From Draconibacterium halophilum (GTDB lineage Bacteria > Bacteroidota > Bacteroidia > Bacteroidales > Prolixibacteraceae): a stretch of DNA of 64,000 nt. The stretch is taken from assembly GCF_010448835.1 (NCBI RefSeq), contig NZ_CP048409.1:1744001-1808000 (forward strand), in the 5' to 3' direction. A model generated the notes under the pieces. That model had not been told where the DNA came from, searched no databases, and saw only the letters and a list, made by a program, of their open reading frames with translations. The number at the start of each line of letters is the position of its first letter. Within the stretch, counting starts at the first letter, position 1. A program made the position numbers and the translations under genes. Positions 32,083 through 40,626 of the stretch are shown one piece after another.

Positions 32083-33294
32083 ATGATTAGAAAATGTTTA
32101 TTTCTTGTGTCGGTAATGCTTTTTTCAGTGCCAATTTTATTCGCTCAGGAACCTACTGTTTGGCGGGGCGAAAAAAACGGGATTTATCCTGAGACTGGCC
32201 TTTTAAAGGAATGGCCGGCCAATGGCCCTGCAATTTTGTGGACTACCGAAGGATTAGGCGAGGGACACTCATCGCCGGTTTTTGCCAATGGTAAAATATA
32301 CCTGTCGACCATGATCGACGGTGAAGGTTTTATATTCATTTTCTCACAAAATGGAGAAGTGATCAAAAAAGTTTCATACGGAAAAGAATTTGCAGAAAGT
32401 TATCCGGGAACACGTTCATCTGTTGTGGTAGTAGGCGATTTAATGTATCAGTACAGTGGTTACGGAGTGCTGACTTGTATGGACTCGGAAAGCGGAGAGG
32501 TGAAATGGCGCAAGAATGCCTTTGAAGATTTTGATGGCGAGAATATTCGTTGGGGAGTAACAGAAACCGTTCTTGTGGATGGCGATGTGGTGTATTTAAC
32601 TCCGGGCGGAAAGAAAAATAATGTTGTGGCGCTCAACCGTTTTAATGGTGATCTCATCTGGACATCGGCAGGAAAAGGTGAAACTTCTGCCTATTGCACA
32701 CCGTTACTGGTTGAACTTCCGGCACGGAAATTATTGGTAACACATACAGCCGACCATATTATCGGGCTTGATGCCAAAACCGGAGAATTGTTGTGGGATT
32801 TTGAGCATACCAACCGATGGAGTGTTCACCCAAATACTCCGCTCTATTATAATGGCGATTTATTCGGCTTTAGTGGCTACGGGAAAGGTGGTGTAAAACT
32901 CGACCTAAGCGACGATGGCAGCAGCGTTACTAAACAGTGGACCAAAGAGGAGCTCGACAGCCGCATGGGTGGAATGGTTGTGGTTGACGGATACATCTAC
33001 GGCTCGGGAGATAACGCTCGTGAGTGGCGTTGTGTTGACTGGGAAACCGGCGAAGAAAGATACGTGTCGAAAGACATTGCAAAAGGCGTTACCATTTATG
33101 CCGACGGAATGTTGTATTGCTATAGCGAACGTGGTGAATTGGCCTTGGTTGAAGCCACTCCCGAAAGTTTCAATATTGTTAGCCAAACAAAAGTTGAACT
33201 GGGTTCGGCTCAGCATTGGGCACATCCGGTTATCAATAATGGCCGCCTGTTTGTTCGGCATGGCGATGTACTGATTGCCTACAAAATTAAATAA
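32083..33294 (+). CDS. Secreted PQQ-like beta-propeller protein 1
   Basis: 403 residues from ATG 32083 (an upstream start adds 18 residues before the signal peptide). Sec signal ends VPILFAQ. The mature protein opens VWRGEKNGIYPETGLLKEWP, a preamble shared with the next two genes. Repeated blades carry the Trp-docking pattern: DSESGEVKWRKNAF, NRFNGDLIWTSAG, DAKTGELLWDFEHT, DWETGEERYVSK. The end AQHWAHPVINNGRLFVRHGD is also shared. No Ca/PQQ or redox cofactor ligands are evident. First gene of a long array ending with redox proteins; probably a periplasmic or surface binding scaffold or enzyme of unknown role. Confidence 0.87.
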   Translation: MIRKCLFLVSVMLFSVPILFAQEPTVWRGEKNGIYPETGLLKEWPANGPAILWTTEGLGEGHSSPVFANGKIYLSTMIDGEGFIFIFSQNGEVIKKVSYGKEFAESYPGTRSSVVVVGDLMYQYSGYGVLTCMDSESGEVKWRKNAFEDFDGENIRWGVTETVLVDGDVVYLTPGGKKNNVVALNRFNGDLIWTSAGKGETSAYCTPLLVELPARKLLVTHTADHIIGLDAKTGELLWDFEHTNRWSVHPNTPLYYNGDLFGFSGYGKGGVKLDLSDDGSSVTKQWTKEELDSRMGGMVVVDGYIYGSGDNAREWRCVDWETGEERYVSKDIAKGVTIYADGMLYCYSERGELALVEATPESFNIVSQTKVELGSAQHWAHPVINNGRLFVRHGDVLIAYKIK

Positions 33295-33357
33295 GCAGGA
33301 TTCTTGCCAAATACTCGCTACTTAAAACCTAATTATTCCAACTAAAATTTAATAACC

Positions 33358-34593
33358 ATGAAGATTACATTAACACTTTTAATTGCTGCATTTGCAATTT
33401 CATTAAATGCTCAGGTTACGCAGTGGCGTGGGCCAAACCGCGATGGTCATTTCACCGAAACAGGTTTACTGAAGGAATGGCCGGAAGATGGACCTGAACT
33501 GCTTATGCAAGTTGAAAAAATAGGAAAAGGATACTCGTCGGCGATTGCCGAAGGTGATATGATTTATACATCAGGAATGATCGATACGATGGATTACCTG
33601 ACTGCAATAAATCCGGATGGATCGTTTAAATTTCAGGTGCCTTACGGACGCTCGTGGAATAAATCGTTTCCCGATACGCGAAGTACTCCCGTGGTTGATG
33701 GCGATCGCATTTATGTGCAAAGCGGAACCGGCCGGGTAGTTTGTTTGAATAAAGCAACAGGTGAAGAGGTTTGGGCTGTGGAAGTAGATAAGGATTTTGA
33801 AACCGAATACCATATTTGGGGTAACTCGGAAACACCGCTGGTGGTTAATAACCTGGTAATTTGTACACCGGCCGGAAGCAAAACAAGTGTTGTTGCTTTT
33901 GATAAAATGACCGGAGATTTGGTGTGGCAAAGCGAATCGGTTGGAGGAGCAAGAGCTTATGCCTCGGCATCGGTTTACGAGTTTAACGGGCATCGTTATA
34001 TTCTGGCTGTTACTGGAAAAGAGTTGCTGGCGCTGGTTCCCGAAACGGGAGAAATTGTCTGGCATTATCAATATTTTGATCCGGAGAAATGGGATCAGCC
34101 AAATGGTCTGATATGGACCAATACACCTGTGTTTAAAGACAACCAAATTTTTATTACCATGGGATACGATTACCCTGCGGTTATGCTGGAAATGGATTCA
34201 ACAGGAACATCGGTAAGCGAAAAATTTGTCGATCACACTTTTGATAACCACCACCACGGCGTAATTCTTACCGATGGTTATTTGTACGGATCGAATTGGT
34301 TCGATAATAAACGCGGAAAATGGATTTGCATGGATTGGGAAACCGGTGAGATAAAGTATGTAGCCGATTGGGACACAAAAGGCTCAATCGTAATGGCCGA
34401 TGGACTACTATACTGTTACAACGAACGCGGAAACGTTGGACTGGTAAAACCTGATCCTGATGGTTTTGAAGTGATCAGCGAATTCAGGATCAGAGAAGGA
34501 GCCGGACCACATTGGGCGCATCCTTTTATTAGCGATAAAAAGTTGCTCATCCGGCATGGCGATGCATTAATGGTGTATAATATCGCTGAATAA
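33358..34593 (+). CDS. Secreted PQQ-like beta-propeller protein 2
   Basis: 411 residues. Signal peptide ends SLNAQ, then QWRGPNRDGHFTETGLLKEWP. Blades include NKATGEEVWAVEVD, DKMTGDLVWQSESV, VPETGEIVWHYQYF and DWETGEIKYVADW. The C-terminus GAGPHWAHPFISDKKLLIRHGD matches gene 1. It is a tandem paralogue, 63 bp downstream of gene 1, and about as close to gene 3 (34756). A partial stem (GGGGTGTTAA / TTAACTCCCC at 34643-34669) after it may limit read-through. Confidence 0.87.
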   Translation: MKITLTLLIAAFAISLNAQVTQWRGPNRDGHFTETGLLKEWPEDGPELLMQVEKIGKGYSSAIAEGDMIYTSGMIDTMDYLTAINPDGSFKFQVPYGRSWNKSFPDTRSTPVVDGDRIYVQSGTGRVVCLNKATGEEVWAVEVDKDFETEYHIWGNSETPLVVNNLVICTPAGSKTSVVAFDKMTGDLVWQSESVGGARAYASASVYEFNGHRYILAVTGKELLALVPETGEIVWHYQYFDPEKWDQPNGLIWTNTPVFKDNQIFITMGYDYPAVMLEMDSTGTSVSEKFVDHTFDNHHHGVILTDGYLYGSNWFDNKRGKWICMDWETGEIKYVADWDTKGSIVMADGLLYCYNERGNVGLVKPDPDGFEVISEFRIREGAGPHWAHPFISDKKLLIRHGDALMVYNIAE

Positions 34594-34755
34594 AAAGTGC
34601 TGGTACAGGCATGTATTTAAAATAACTCTAATTAAGCGCTGAGGGGTGTTAATGGTTTGTTAACTCCCCATATTCTTCTTTAAAAAGACTATTTTTAAAT
34701 TTTACGGTGTGTAAAATGAATGCTGTGAAATATAAAAAATTGTAACATCGGTCAG

Positions 34756-35996
34756 ATGAGATTAACCTTAACAATAATAGCAATTATTTTTGCCTTTAAT
34801 TTATTCGGACAAGATTTGATTGAGTTTAGGGGTGTGGATCGTTCGGGGTATTATCCCGACACAGGCTTGCTAAAACAATGGCCGGAAAGCGGTCCAGAAT
34901 TGTTACTGAAGATTGAAGACATCGGCAAAGGTTTTTCCACACCCATTGTGGCTAATAACAACATCTATGTAACCGGAATTAAAGAAGATACAATTGATAT
35001 TCTGTCAGCCTTTAATTTTAATGCAGAACTGTTGTGGGATATACCCTACGGACGTTCGTGGACCCGATCTTACATTGATAGCAGAAGTACACCAACTTAT
35101 TCCGATGGAAATCTCTATGTGTCAAGCGGTACAGGACAGTTAGCCTGCGTTGATGCCCAAACAGGAAAACTGATTTGGGAAGTAGACGCGGTACAGAAAT
35201 ACGCAGGTGAAATACACCGCCATGGCGATGCTGAAGCTCCTTTAATTGTTGATGATTTGGTGGTATACCTCGTTGGTGGTGAGCAAAATACGATGGTGGC
35301 ATTTAATAAATACACAGGTAAAGAAGTGTGGCAATGCAAGAGTCTTGGAGGAGCGAAATCATATGCATCTCCATCGTTAATTGTACATAACAACCGTAAA
35401 ATAATTCTTGCACAAACAACTGATAATCTAATTGGTATTGATGCCGAAAACGGTTCAATTCTTTGGAGTTTCAACCTCATTCAATATCATACAAAAGCCA
35501 GGGGGTAGGAGGAAATACAAATCCGCCCTTGTTCCATAACGGCGAAATATTTGTAACAAGTGGTTATGATCATCCCGGGCTGATGTTTTCCCTTTCTGAC
35601 GATGGAAATGAAATTGAACTGAAGTGGCAGAACGAGACACTCGATAATCATCACGGTGGTGTTGTGATGGTTGACGGCAATATATACGGAGCCAATTGGC
35701 AGCACAATGCAAAGGGAAAATGGGTTAGTGTAAACTGGGAATCAGGTAGAACAAATTGGGAAACTGAATTTGTAAATAAAGGTTCCATAATTACAGCTGA
35801 TAACATGTTATACCTCTACGAAGAGAAGAGGGGCAATGTTGCCTTGGCACAACCTTCTACCGATGGTTTGAAAATTGTAAGCAGTTTTACTATGGAAGAA
35901 GGAGCAGGTCCGCACTGGGCACATCCTGCCATTTATAATGGAAAACTGTTTATCCGCCATGGCAATGTATTAATGATTTATAATATTAGTGAATAA
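34756..35996 (+). pseudogene. Secreted PQQ-like beta-propeller protein 3, frameshifted at a G-run
   Basis: Two adjoining frames encode one propeller: 34756-35508 (signal peptide, FRGVDRSGYYPDTGLLKQWP, blades to GSILWSFNLIQYHT) and, in the -1 frame, the remainder to 35996 (GGNTNPPLFHNGEIF ... GAGPHWAHPAIYNGKLFIRHGN). The break is at GGGGG, 35501-35505. One extra G there restores a 413-residue protein matching gene 2 (411 residues) along its whole length. It may be a consensus error, a recent inactivation, or less likely slippage. Coding character is intact on both sides. Confidence 0.85.
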
Positions 35997-36030
35997 CTAT
36001 ATTTTTGACATTCTATTTTTACAGAAATTA

Positions 36031-37458
36031 ATGACTAAAAGAACCATAAATATCATTCTAATCTCAATCGGTACCATTGGGTTTATTTCAATCTTTTGGT
36101 GGTTAAACGCCGATCCTACCAAAGATTTTACCGTAAATCTCGAAGGTTCAGATAACAGGGGAAAGGGAGTTCCTCCACAAGACGTTAATATTGGCGAACA
36201 TTTTGAAGAACTGGCTTCTGATTATCAGGAACTGGAGGAAACGTGGACCAACTTCCGTGGAGCCGACTTTGATAATATTTCAAAATCGCCGGTAAAACTG
36301 ATGGAAAGTTTTGGGCCGGAAGGTCCGAATATTCTTTGGTCGAAAGAATTAGGTGAAGGACATTCAGGAGGTGCAATTTACAAAGGATTGGCTTATGTAC
36401 TCGACTACGATGAAGAGGAGCGGGCCGATATTTTACGCTGTTTTTCAGTAGTTACCGGAGAAGAGCAGTGGCGGCGTGGTTACGATGTGGCTATTAAACG
36501 AAATCATGGAATGTCAAGGACTATTCCGGCAGTTACCGAAGAGTATATTGTAACCATTGGGCCAAAGTGCCACGTAATGTGCCTCGATCGTGAAACCGGC
36601 GATTTTCGCTGGGGACTCGATGTGGTGAAAGAGTACGGTAATGAAATTCCGTTTTGGTATACCGGGCAATGTCCGCTGATTGATGACGGCGTGGCCATTA
36701 TTGCTACTGGTGGCAGTAAAATGATGGTTGCCATTGATTGCGAAACCGGCGAAAAGCTTTGGGAAACACCAAACCCAAATGGCTGGAAGATGTCGCACTC
36801 ATCGGTTATGCCTTATACTTTTGGTGGACGGAAAATGTATGTTTACAGTCCGGTAGGAGGATTACTGGCAGTGGCTGCCGATGGCCCCGATGCCGGACAA
36901 GTCTTGTGGGAAACTTCGCAGTGGAACCACTCGGTTATTGCTCCGTCGCCGGTTTGTATGCCCGACGGAAAGATATTTATGACAGCCGGTTATGGTGCAG
37001 GAAGTATGATGTTACAGCTCTCCGAAAATAATGGTGCTTTTTCGGTTGAACCACTTTATGAATATGCCCCAAAAGAAGGTTTGGCATGCGAGCAGCAAAC
37101 ACCAATTTTATGGAATGGGTACCTGTTTGGTATTGTGCCCAAAGATGGCGGCGCCAACCGAAATCAACTAATCTGCGTAAATCCTGATGATACGAGAAAA
37201 GTAGTGTGGACGAGCGGTAAGGATACCCGTTTTGGCCTCGGCCCGTATTTTATTGCCGATAATAAAATGTTTATTCTGAGCGACGATGGTACTCTGACAA
37301 TTGCGCGACCCAGCACTGATAAATACATTCAGTTGGAACAGGTAACAGTTATTGAGGATGGCCACGATGCGTGGGCGCCGTTTGCACTGGCCGACGGTTA
37401 CTTATTGTTGCGCGACTCAAAAACAATGATTTGTATCGATTTGAATGTGAATAGCTAG
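36031..37458 (+). CDS. Membrane-anchored PQQ-like beta-propeller protein 4
   Basis: 475 residues from ATG 36031; the longer frame would overlap gene 3. An uncleaved-looking transmembrane helix (about 6-22, INIILISIGTIGFISIFWW) places the propeller outside the cytosol. The mature part has WTNFRGADFDNISKSPVKLM and blades SVVTGEEQWRRGYD, DRETGDFRWGLDVV, DCETGEKLWETPNP. Two Cys residues (PKCHVMCLD) and GQCPLIDDG are notable. The C-terminus HDAWAPFALADGYLLLRDSKTMICIDL has the same closing logic as its paralogues. It is 27 bp before the NHL-type gene. Confidence 0.85.
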   Translation: MTKRTINIILISIGTIGFISIFWWLNADPTKDFTVNLEGSDNRGKGVPPQDVNIGEHFEELASDYQELEETWTNFRGADFDNISKSPVKLMESFGPEGPNILWSKELGEGHSGGAIYKGLAYVLDYDEEERADILRCFSVVTGEEQWRRGYDVAIKRNHGMSRTIPAVTEEYIVTIGPKCHVMCLDRETGDFRWGLDVVKEYGNEIPFWYTGQCPLIDDGVAIIATGGSKMMVAIDCETGEKLWETPNPNGWKMSHSSVMPYTFGGRKMYVYSPVGGLLAVAADGPDAGQVLWETSQWNHSVIAPSPVCMPDGKIFMTAGYGAGSMMLQLSENNGAFSVEPLYEYAPKEGLACEQQTPILWNGYLFGIVPKDGGANRNQLICVNPDDTRKVVWTSGKDTRFGLGPYFIADNKMFILSDDGTLTIARPSTDKYIQLEQVTVIEDGHDAWAPFALADGYLLLRDSKTMICIDLNVNS

Positions 37459-37485
37459 ATATTGTATTAACACAATCATAATTTC

Positions 37486-38460
37486 ATGAAAAACAAAGGA
37501 ATCGTAATATTTCTGATTGTACTGGCGGTGGTTATCGTTGGTGTAATTGTAGTCGATTGGTACTCAAAACGTCCGGATAATATGGAGGCCAATAAATTTG
37601 AGTACAACGTTGACGAGTTTCGTAATGTTCCGGAGGAGTTGGTGAAATACAAAGAAACCCGGAATTTCAACCTGGGCTTTGTTTTGGCAGAGGCGCTCGA
37701 AATCGCCAATAACAAAATTTACGCAGTTGGCGATCAGGAACTGAAGATCGTTGATTTTTCGGGAACACTGCTTGGAGAGGTTGGTTTTTTGGACGAACCT
37801 CACGGATTGGATGTTGTTGGCGACACCATTTATGTGGTTTTCGAGAGATTTGTGTGGATTGTTGATGAAACCGGTACAACAATAAATAAATGGCAACTTG
37901 ATGGCGACGACACGTATTTAACTGCTGTTGCGGTTGAGGGAGATGATATTATGGTTGCCGATGCCGGAAACCGACGCATCCTGCGTTTTAATCATCAGGG
38001 AGAAATTGTGAATGAATTTGAGGGTAAAACCGATGACGATTTAGCGCATGGATTTATTATTCCAAGTCCGTATTTCGATCTGGATATAAATGTTTATGGC
38101 GATTTATGGGTAGTCAATCCGGGTATGCACACATTAGAAAATTACACGAAGGAAGGACGCTTGCGCGAGTTTTGGAAAGCTTCGGGTAACCAAACTGAAA
38201 ATTTTAGCGGATGTTGTAATCCTGCTCATTTTTGCTTTTTGCCCGATGGTCGTTTTGTGACCAGCGAAAAAGGTTTGGTGCGTGTGAAAGTATATAAACG
38301 TTCGGGTGAGTTCTCAGGAGTTGTAGCACCTCCAACAAAATTCGATAAAAAAATTGAAGGTCAGGCCCCCGACATTGCTGTCGACAATGATGGTAATATT
38401 TATGTACTTGATTTCGATAGAAATGTTTTGCGTGTTTTTGAGCCAAAAATTTCAGAATAG
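37486..38460 (+). CDS. Membrane-anchored NHL-repeat beta-propeller protein
   Basis: 324 residues. One N-terminal transmembrane helix (about 5-25, GIVIFLIVLAVVIVGVIVVD), then NHL-type blades: EPHGLDVVGDTIYVV, YLTAVAVEGDDIMVADAGNRRI, FDLDINVYGDLWVVNPG, PAHFCFLPDGRFVTSEKGLVR and APDIAVDNDGNIYVLDFDRNVLRVF. An unusual FSGCCNPAHFC segment gives three nearby cysteines. It differs in repeat type from the PQQ-like proteins around it but shares their extracytoplasmic placement and operon. It may interact with the Tat ferredoxin encoded two genes later. Function unknown. Confidence 0.85.
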   Translation: MKNKGIVIFLIVLAVVIVGVIVVDWYSKRPDNMEANKFEYNVDEFRNVPEELVKYKETRNFNLGFVLAEALEIANNKIYAVGDQELKIVDFSGTLLGEVGFLDEPHGLDVVGDTIYVVFERFVWIVDETGTTINKWQLDGDDTYLTAVAVEGDDIMVADAGNRRILRFNHQGEIVNEFEGKTDDDLAHGFIIPSPYFDLDINVYGDLWVVNPGMHTLENYTKEGRLREFWKASGNQTENFSGCCNPAHFCFLPDGRFVTSEKGLVRVKVYKRSGEFSGVVAPPTKFDKKIEGQAPDIAVDNDGNIYVLDFDRNVLRVFEPKISE

Positions 38461-38474
38461 ACAATATTATTGAG

Positions 38475-38669
38475 ATGAAACGAAAAGAATTTATAAGAAC
38501 AACAGGCCGACTTTTACTTCTTGGAGGAATTACCGCTTCTACCGGTTATTTGTTTGTGAATAAAAAAGTGTCTGCTTCTTGTTCGCTGTCCCCAACTTGT
38601 GATAATTGTGGCAAATTTCAGAAATGCGATTTCCCGCAGGCAAAGGAGGTAAAAGATGGAAAAGAATAG
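38475..38669 (+). CDS. Small Cys-rich protein with hydrophobic leader
   Basis: 64 residues. KRKEFIRTTGRLLLLGGITAS looks like a Tat-type or membrane leader with a single basic pair, followed by SCSLSPTCDNCGKFQKCDF, four cysteines in 14 residues (C-x5-C-x2-C-x5-C). Such a set could bind one iron-sulfur cluster or zinc, or form disulfides. The end overlaps the start of the NapG-like ferredoxin by 14 bp, suggesting coupled translation and a joint function. I do not recognise a named family. Confidence 0.75.
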   Translation: MKRKEFIRTTGRLLLLGGITASTGYLFVNKKVSASCSLSPTCDNCGKFQKCDFPQAKEVKDGKE

Positions 38670-39234
38670 CAAATCACAAAGCCGCCGGAAATTTATCCGA
38701 AATGGGGTAAGAGCTTCGTTATTGTTGTCGTTGGGCGCAGTAAGTCTTTCGGCGTTGAAAAAGGTAAGTGGCGATGGGTACGTTTGGCAGATCGACCCGT
38801 TTAAATGTACACAGTGCGGACGCTGTGCAACGGAGTGTGTTCTAAATCCTTCAGCGGTGAAATGTATCCACGCTTTTGATTTGTGTGGTTACTGCGACTT
38901 GTGTGGTGGTTACCTGAAACCGGATGCCAACTCACAAAGTACGGCTGCCGAAAATCAATTGTGTCCCACGGCTGCAATCGAACGTCGTTTTATTGAGGAG
39001 CCTTACTTCGAATATCATATTGATGAGGACTTGTGTATTGGTTGCGCAAAATGTGTAGCCGGTTGTACTTCGTTCGGAAATGGATCAATGCACCTGCAAA
39101 TCATGCACCATATTTGTGTTGATTGTAACGAATGTTCCATCGCACGGGTTTGCCCGTCGGATGCCATTAGCCGGGTGAAAGCCAGTGAAGCCTACAATGT
39201 GAAAGGCGATTTTACAAACAAACCTGAAGCCTGA
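38656..39234 (+). CDS. Tat-exported 4Fe-4S ferredoxin (NapG/MauM-like)
   Basis: 192 residues. SRRKFIRNGVRASLLLSLGAV is a twin-arginine signal. Cysteine groups CTQCGRCATEC, CGYCDLCGG, CIGCAKCVAGC and CVDCNECSIARVC, with matching CP residues, indicate about four 4Fe-4S clusters, as in NapG. It would receive electrons in the periplasm from the membrane polyferredoxin encoded 10 bp downstream, the usual NapG/NapH pairing. No periplasmic nitrate reductase is nearby, so the terminal partner is unknown; the co-encoded propellers are candidates. Confidence 0.87.
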   Translation: MEKNSKSQSRRKFIRNGVRASLLLSLGAVSLSALKKVSGDGYVWQIDPFKCTQCGRCATECVLNPSAVKCIHAFDLCGYCDLCGGYLKPDANSQSTAAENQLCPTAAIERRFIEEPYFEYHIDEDLCIGCAKCVAGCTSFGNGSMHLQIMHHICVDCNECSIARVCPSDAISRVKASEAYNVKGDFTNKPEA

Positions 39235-39243
39235 TTTTTTAAA

Positions 39244-40596
39244 ATGAGAGATCAACTGAACCAAAATAGTTACGAGCCACGAGTTACGGGCCGCAAGCAA
39301 AAGCGATTCTTCGGATTTAAGTTAAACTCAGTGTTTTTCACTTTTGCCTTTTTACTTTTCACTTTTGCCTTTAATCTTTTGTCTTTTAACTTGTCTGCAC
39401 AGAAACAACGTTTTCCCAAACCCGAGTTTGATACAGGCTACGAACAACCATCGCCGGTAACGCCCGAGCCGCGTGCCCTGGCAATGGAATATTTCGATGT
39501 ATTTATGCTGTTGGTGGTATTGTCGGCAGCAACATATTTTGCTTTGAAGAGCCGTTCGCGACAAGGAGTTTTATGGCTCTCGGTTTTCACATTAGGTTAT
39601 TTTGGATTTTACCGTCTCGGTTGTATTTGCAGTATCGGTGCCATACAAAATGTTACGCTCACCTTTTTCGATTCGGCTTATGCCATTTCTCTTACGGCCT
39701 TATTGTTTTTTATACTGCCACTTTTGTTTACGCTCTTTTTTGGGCGAACGTTCTGCGCTGGTGCCTGTCCTTTAGGGGCAATCCAGGATTTAGTGGTTGT
39801 AAAACCGATAAGCTTGCCGAAATGGTTGAATAAAACATTGGGATTAATTCCGTATTTATACCTGTCGCTGGCAGTACTTTATGCCGCAACCGGAACTGAT
39901 TTTATAATCTGTAGGTACGATCCTTTTATTGGGATTTTCCGTATGGATGCCACATTTCTGATGATCGTTTTAGGCATTGCTATTTTGCTTATGGGGATGT
40001 TTGTTGCCCGTCCGTATTGCCGTTTTTTGTGCCCATACAGTGTGCCATTAAGTTGGATGTCGCGTTTCTCAAAACATCATATAACCATTACGCCGTCAGA
40101 ATGTATTCAGTGTAAATTGTGCACGCATTCGTGTCCTTTTGATGCTATTGATTTTCCAACCAACGAAAAAGAAGTAGTGAAATCCGGGCTGGGAGCAAAA
40201 CGATTTTTAACCTACGCCTTGGTCATTCCATTGTGGATAGCGTTAGGTGTGTTTGTTGGGGCAAAATCGCATACTTTCTTATCAAAAGCAAATCAGGATG
40301 TTTACCTGGCAGAATTGCTGATAGAGCATCCTGAATTGAAAAACGATCCCGATAATATTGACGTGCAAACATTTCTTGCTTCAGGAAAATCGATGGATGA
40401 GCTGGTAAACGAAGCCACTGTAATTCGTGAGAAATTTTATATCGGAAGTATGATTGCCGGCGGATTTATGGGATTGGTAATTGGTATAACCTTATTGAAT
40501 ACGGTTGTGTTTCGAAAACGACAGGATTATGAACCGCATAAAGGAAATTGCTTTAGTTGTGCAAGGTGTGTAGACTATTGCCCGGTGGAAAAATAA
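39244..40596 (+). CDS. NapH/NosR-like membrane polyferredoxin
   Basis: 450 residues with about five transmembrane helices after the N-terminal one. Membrane-proximal cysteine motifs CICSIGAIQ, CAGACPLGAIQD and CRFLCPYSVPLSW match NapH/NosR. CIQCKLCTHSCPFDAID and a C-terminal CFSCARCVDYCP give cytosolic 4Fe-4S sites. It would pass electrons between quinol or cytosolic donors and the Tat ferredoxin just upstream. Oddity: the first 50 codons (39252-39400) consist of short tandem-like DNA (ACGAG..ACGAG, TTTTCACTTTTGCC repeated), so the signal segment may derive from an intergenic repeat. The true start could be later. Confidence 0.87.
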   Translation: MRDQLNQNSYEPRVTGRKQKRFFGFKLNSVFFTFAFLLFTFAFNLLSFNLSAQKQRFPKPEFDTGYEQPSPVTPEPRALAMEYFDVFMLLVVLSAATYFALKSRSRQGVLWLSVFTLGYFGFYRLGCICSIGAIQNVTLTFFDSAYAISLTALLFFILPLLFTLFFGRTFCAGACPLGAIQDLVVVKPISLPKWLNKTLGLIPYLYLSLAVLYAATGTDFIICRYDPFIGIFRMDATFLMIVLGIAILLMGMFVARPYCRFLCPYSVPLSWMSRFSKHHITITPSECIQCKLCTHSCPFDAIDFPTNEKEVVKSGLGAKRFLTYALVIPLWIALGVFVGAKSHTFLSKANQDVYLAELLIEHPELKNDPDNIDVQTFLASGKSMDELVNEATVIREKFYIGSMIAGGFMGLVIGITLLNTVVFRKRQDYEPHKGNCFSCARCVDYCPVEK

Positions 40597-40626
40597 GATT
40601 GAATATAAAAGAAGAACCAAAATAGA

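Noticed and set aside
34756..35996. Programmed -1 frameshifting at the G-run
   Set aside because: No clear slippery heptamer plus pseudoknot was seen, and a second gene shows the same missing-G pattern, so error or mutation is simpler.
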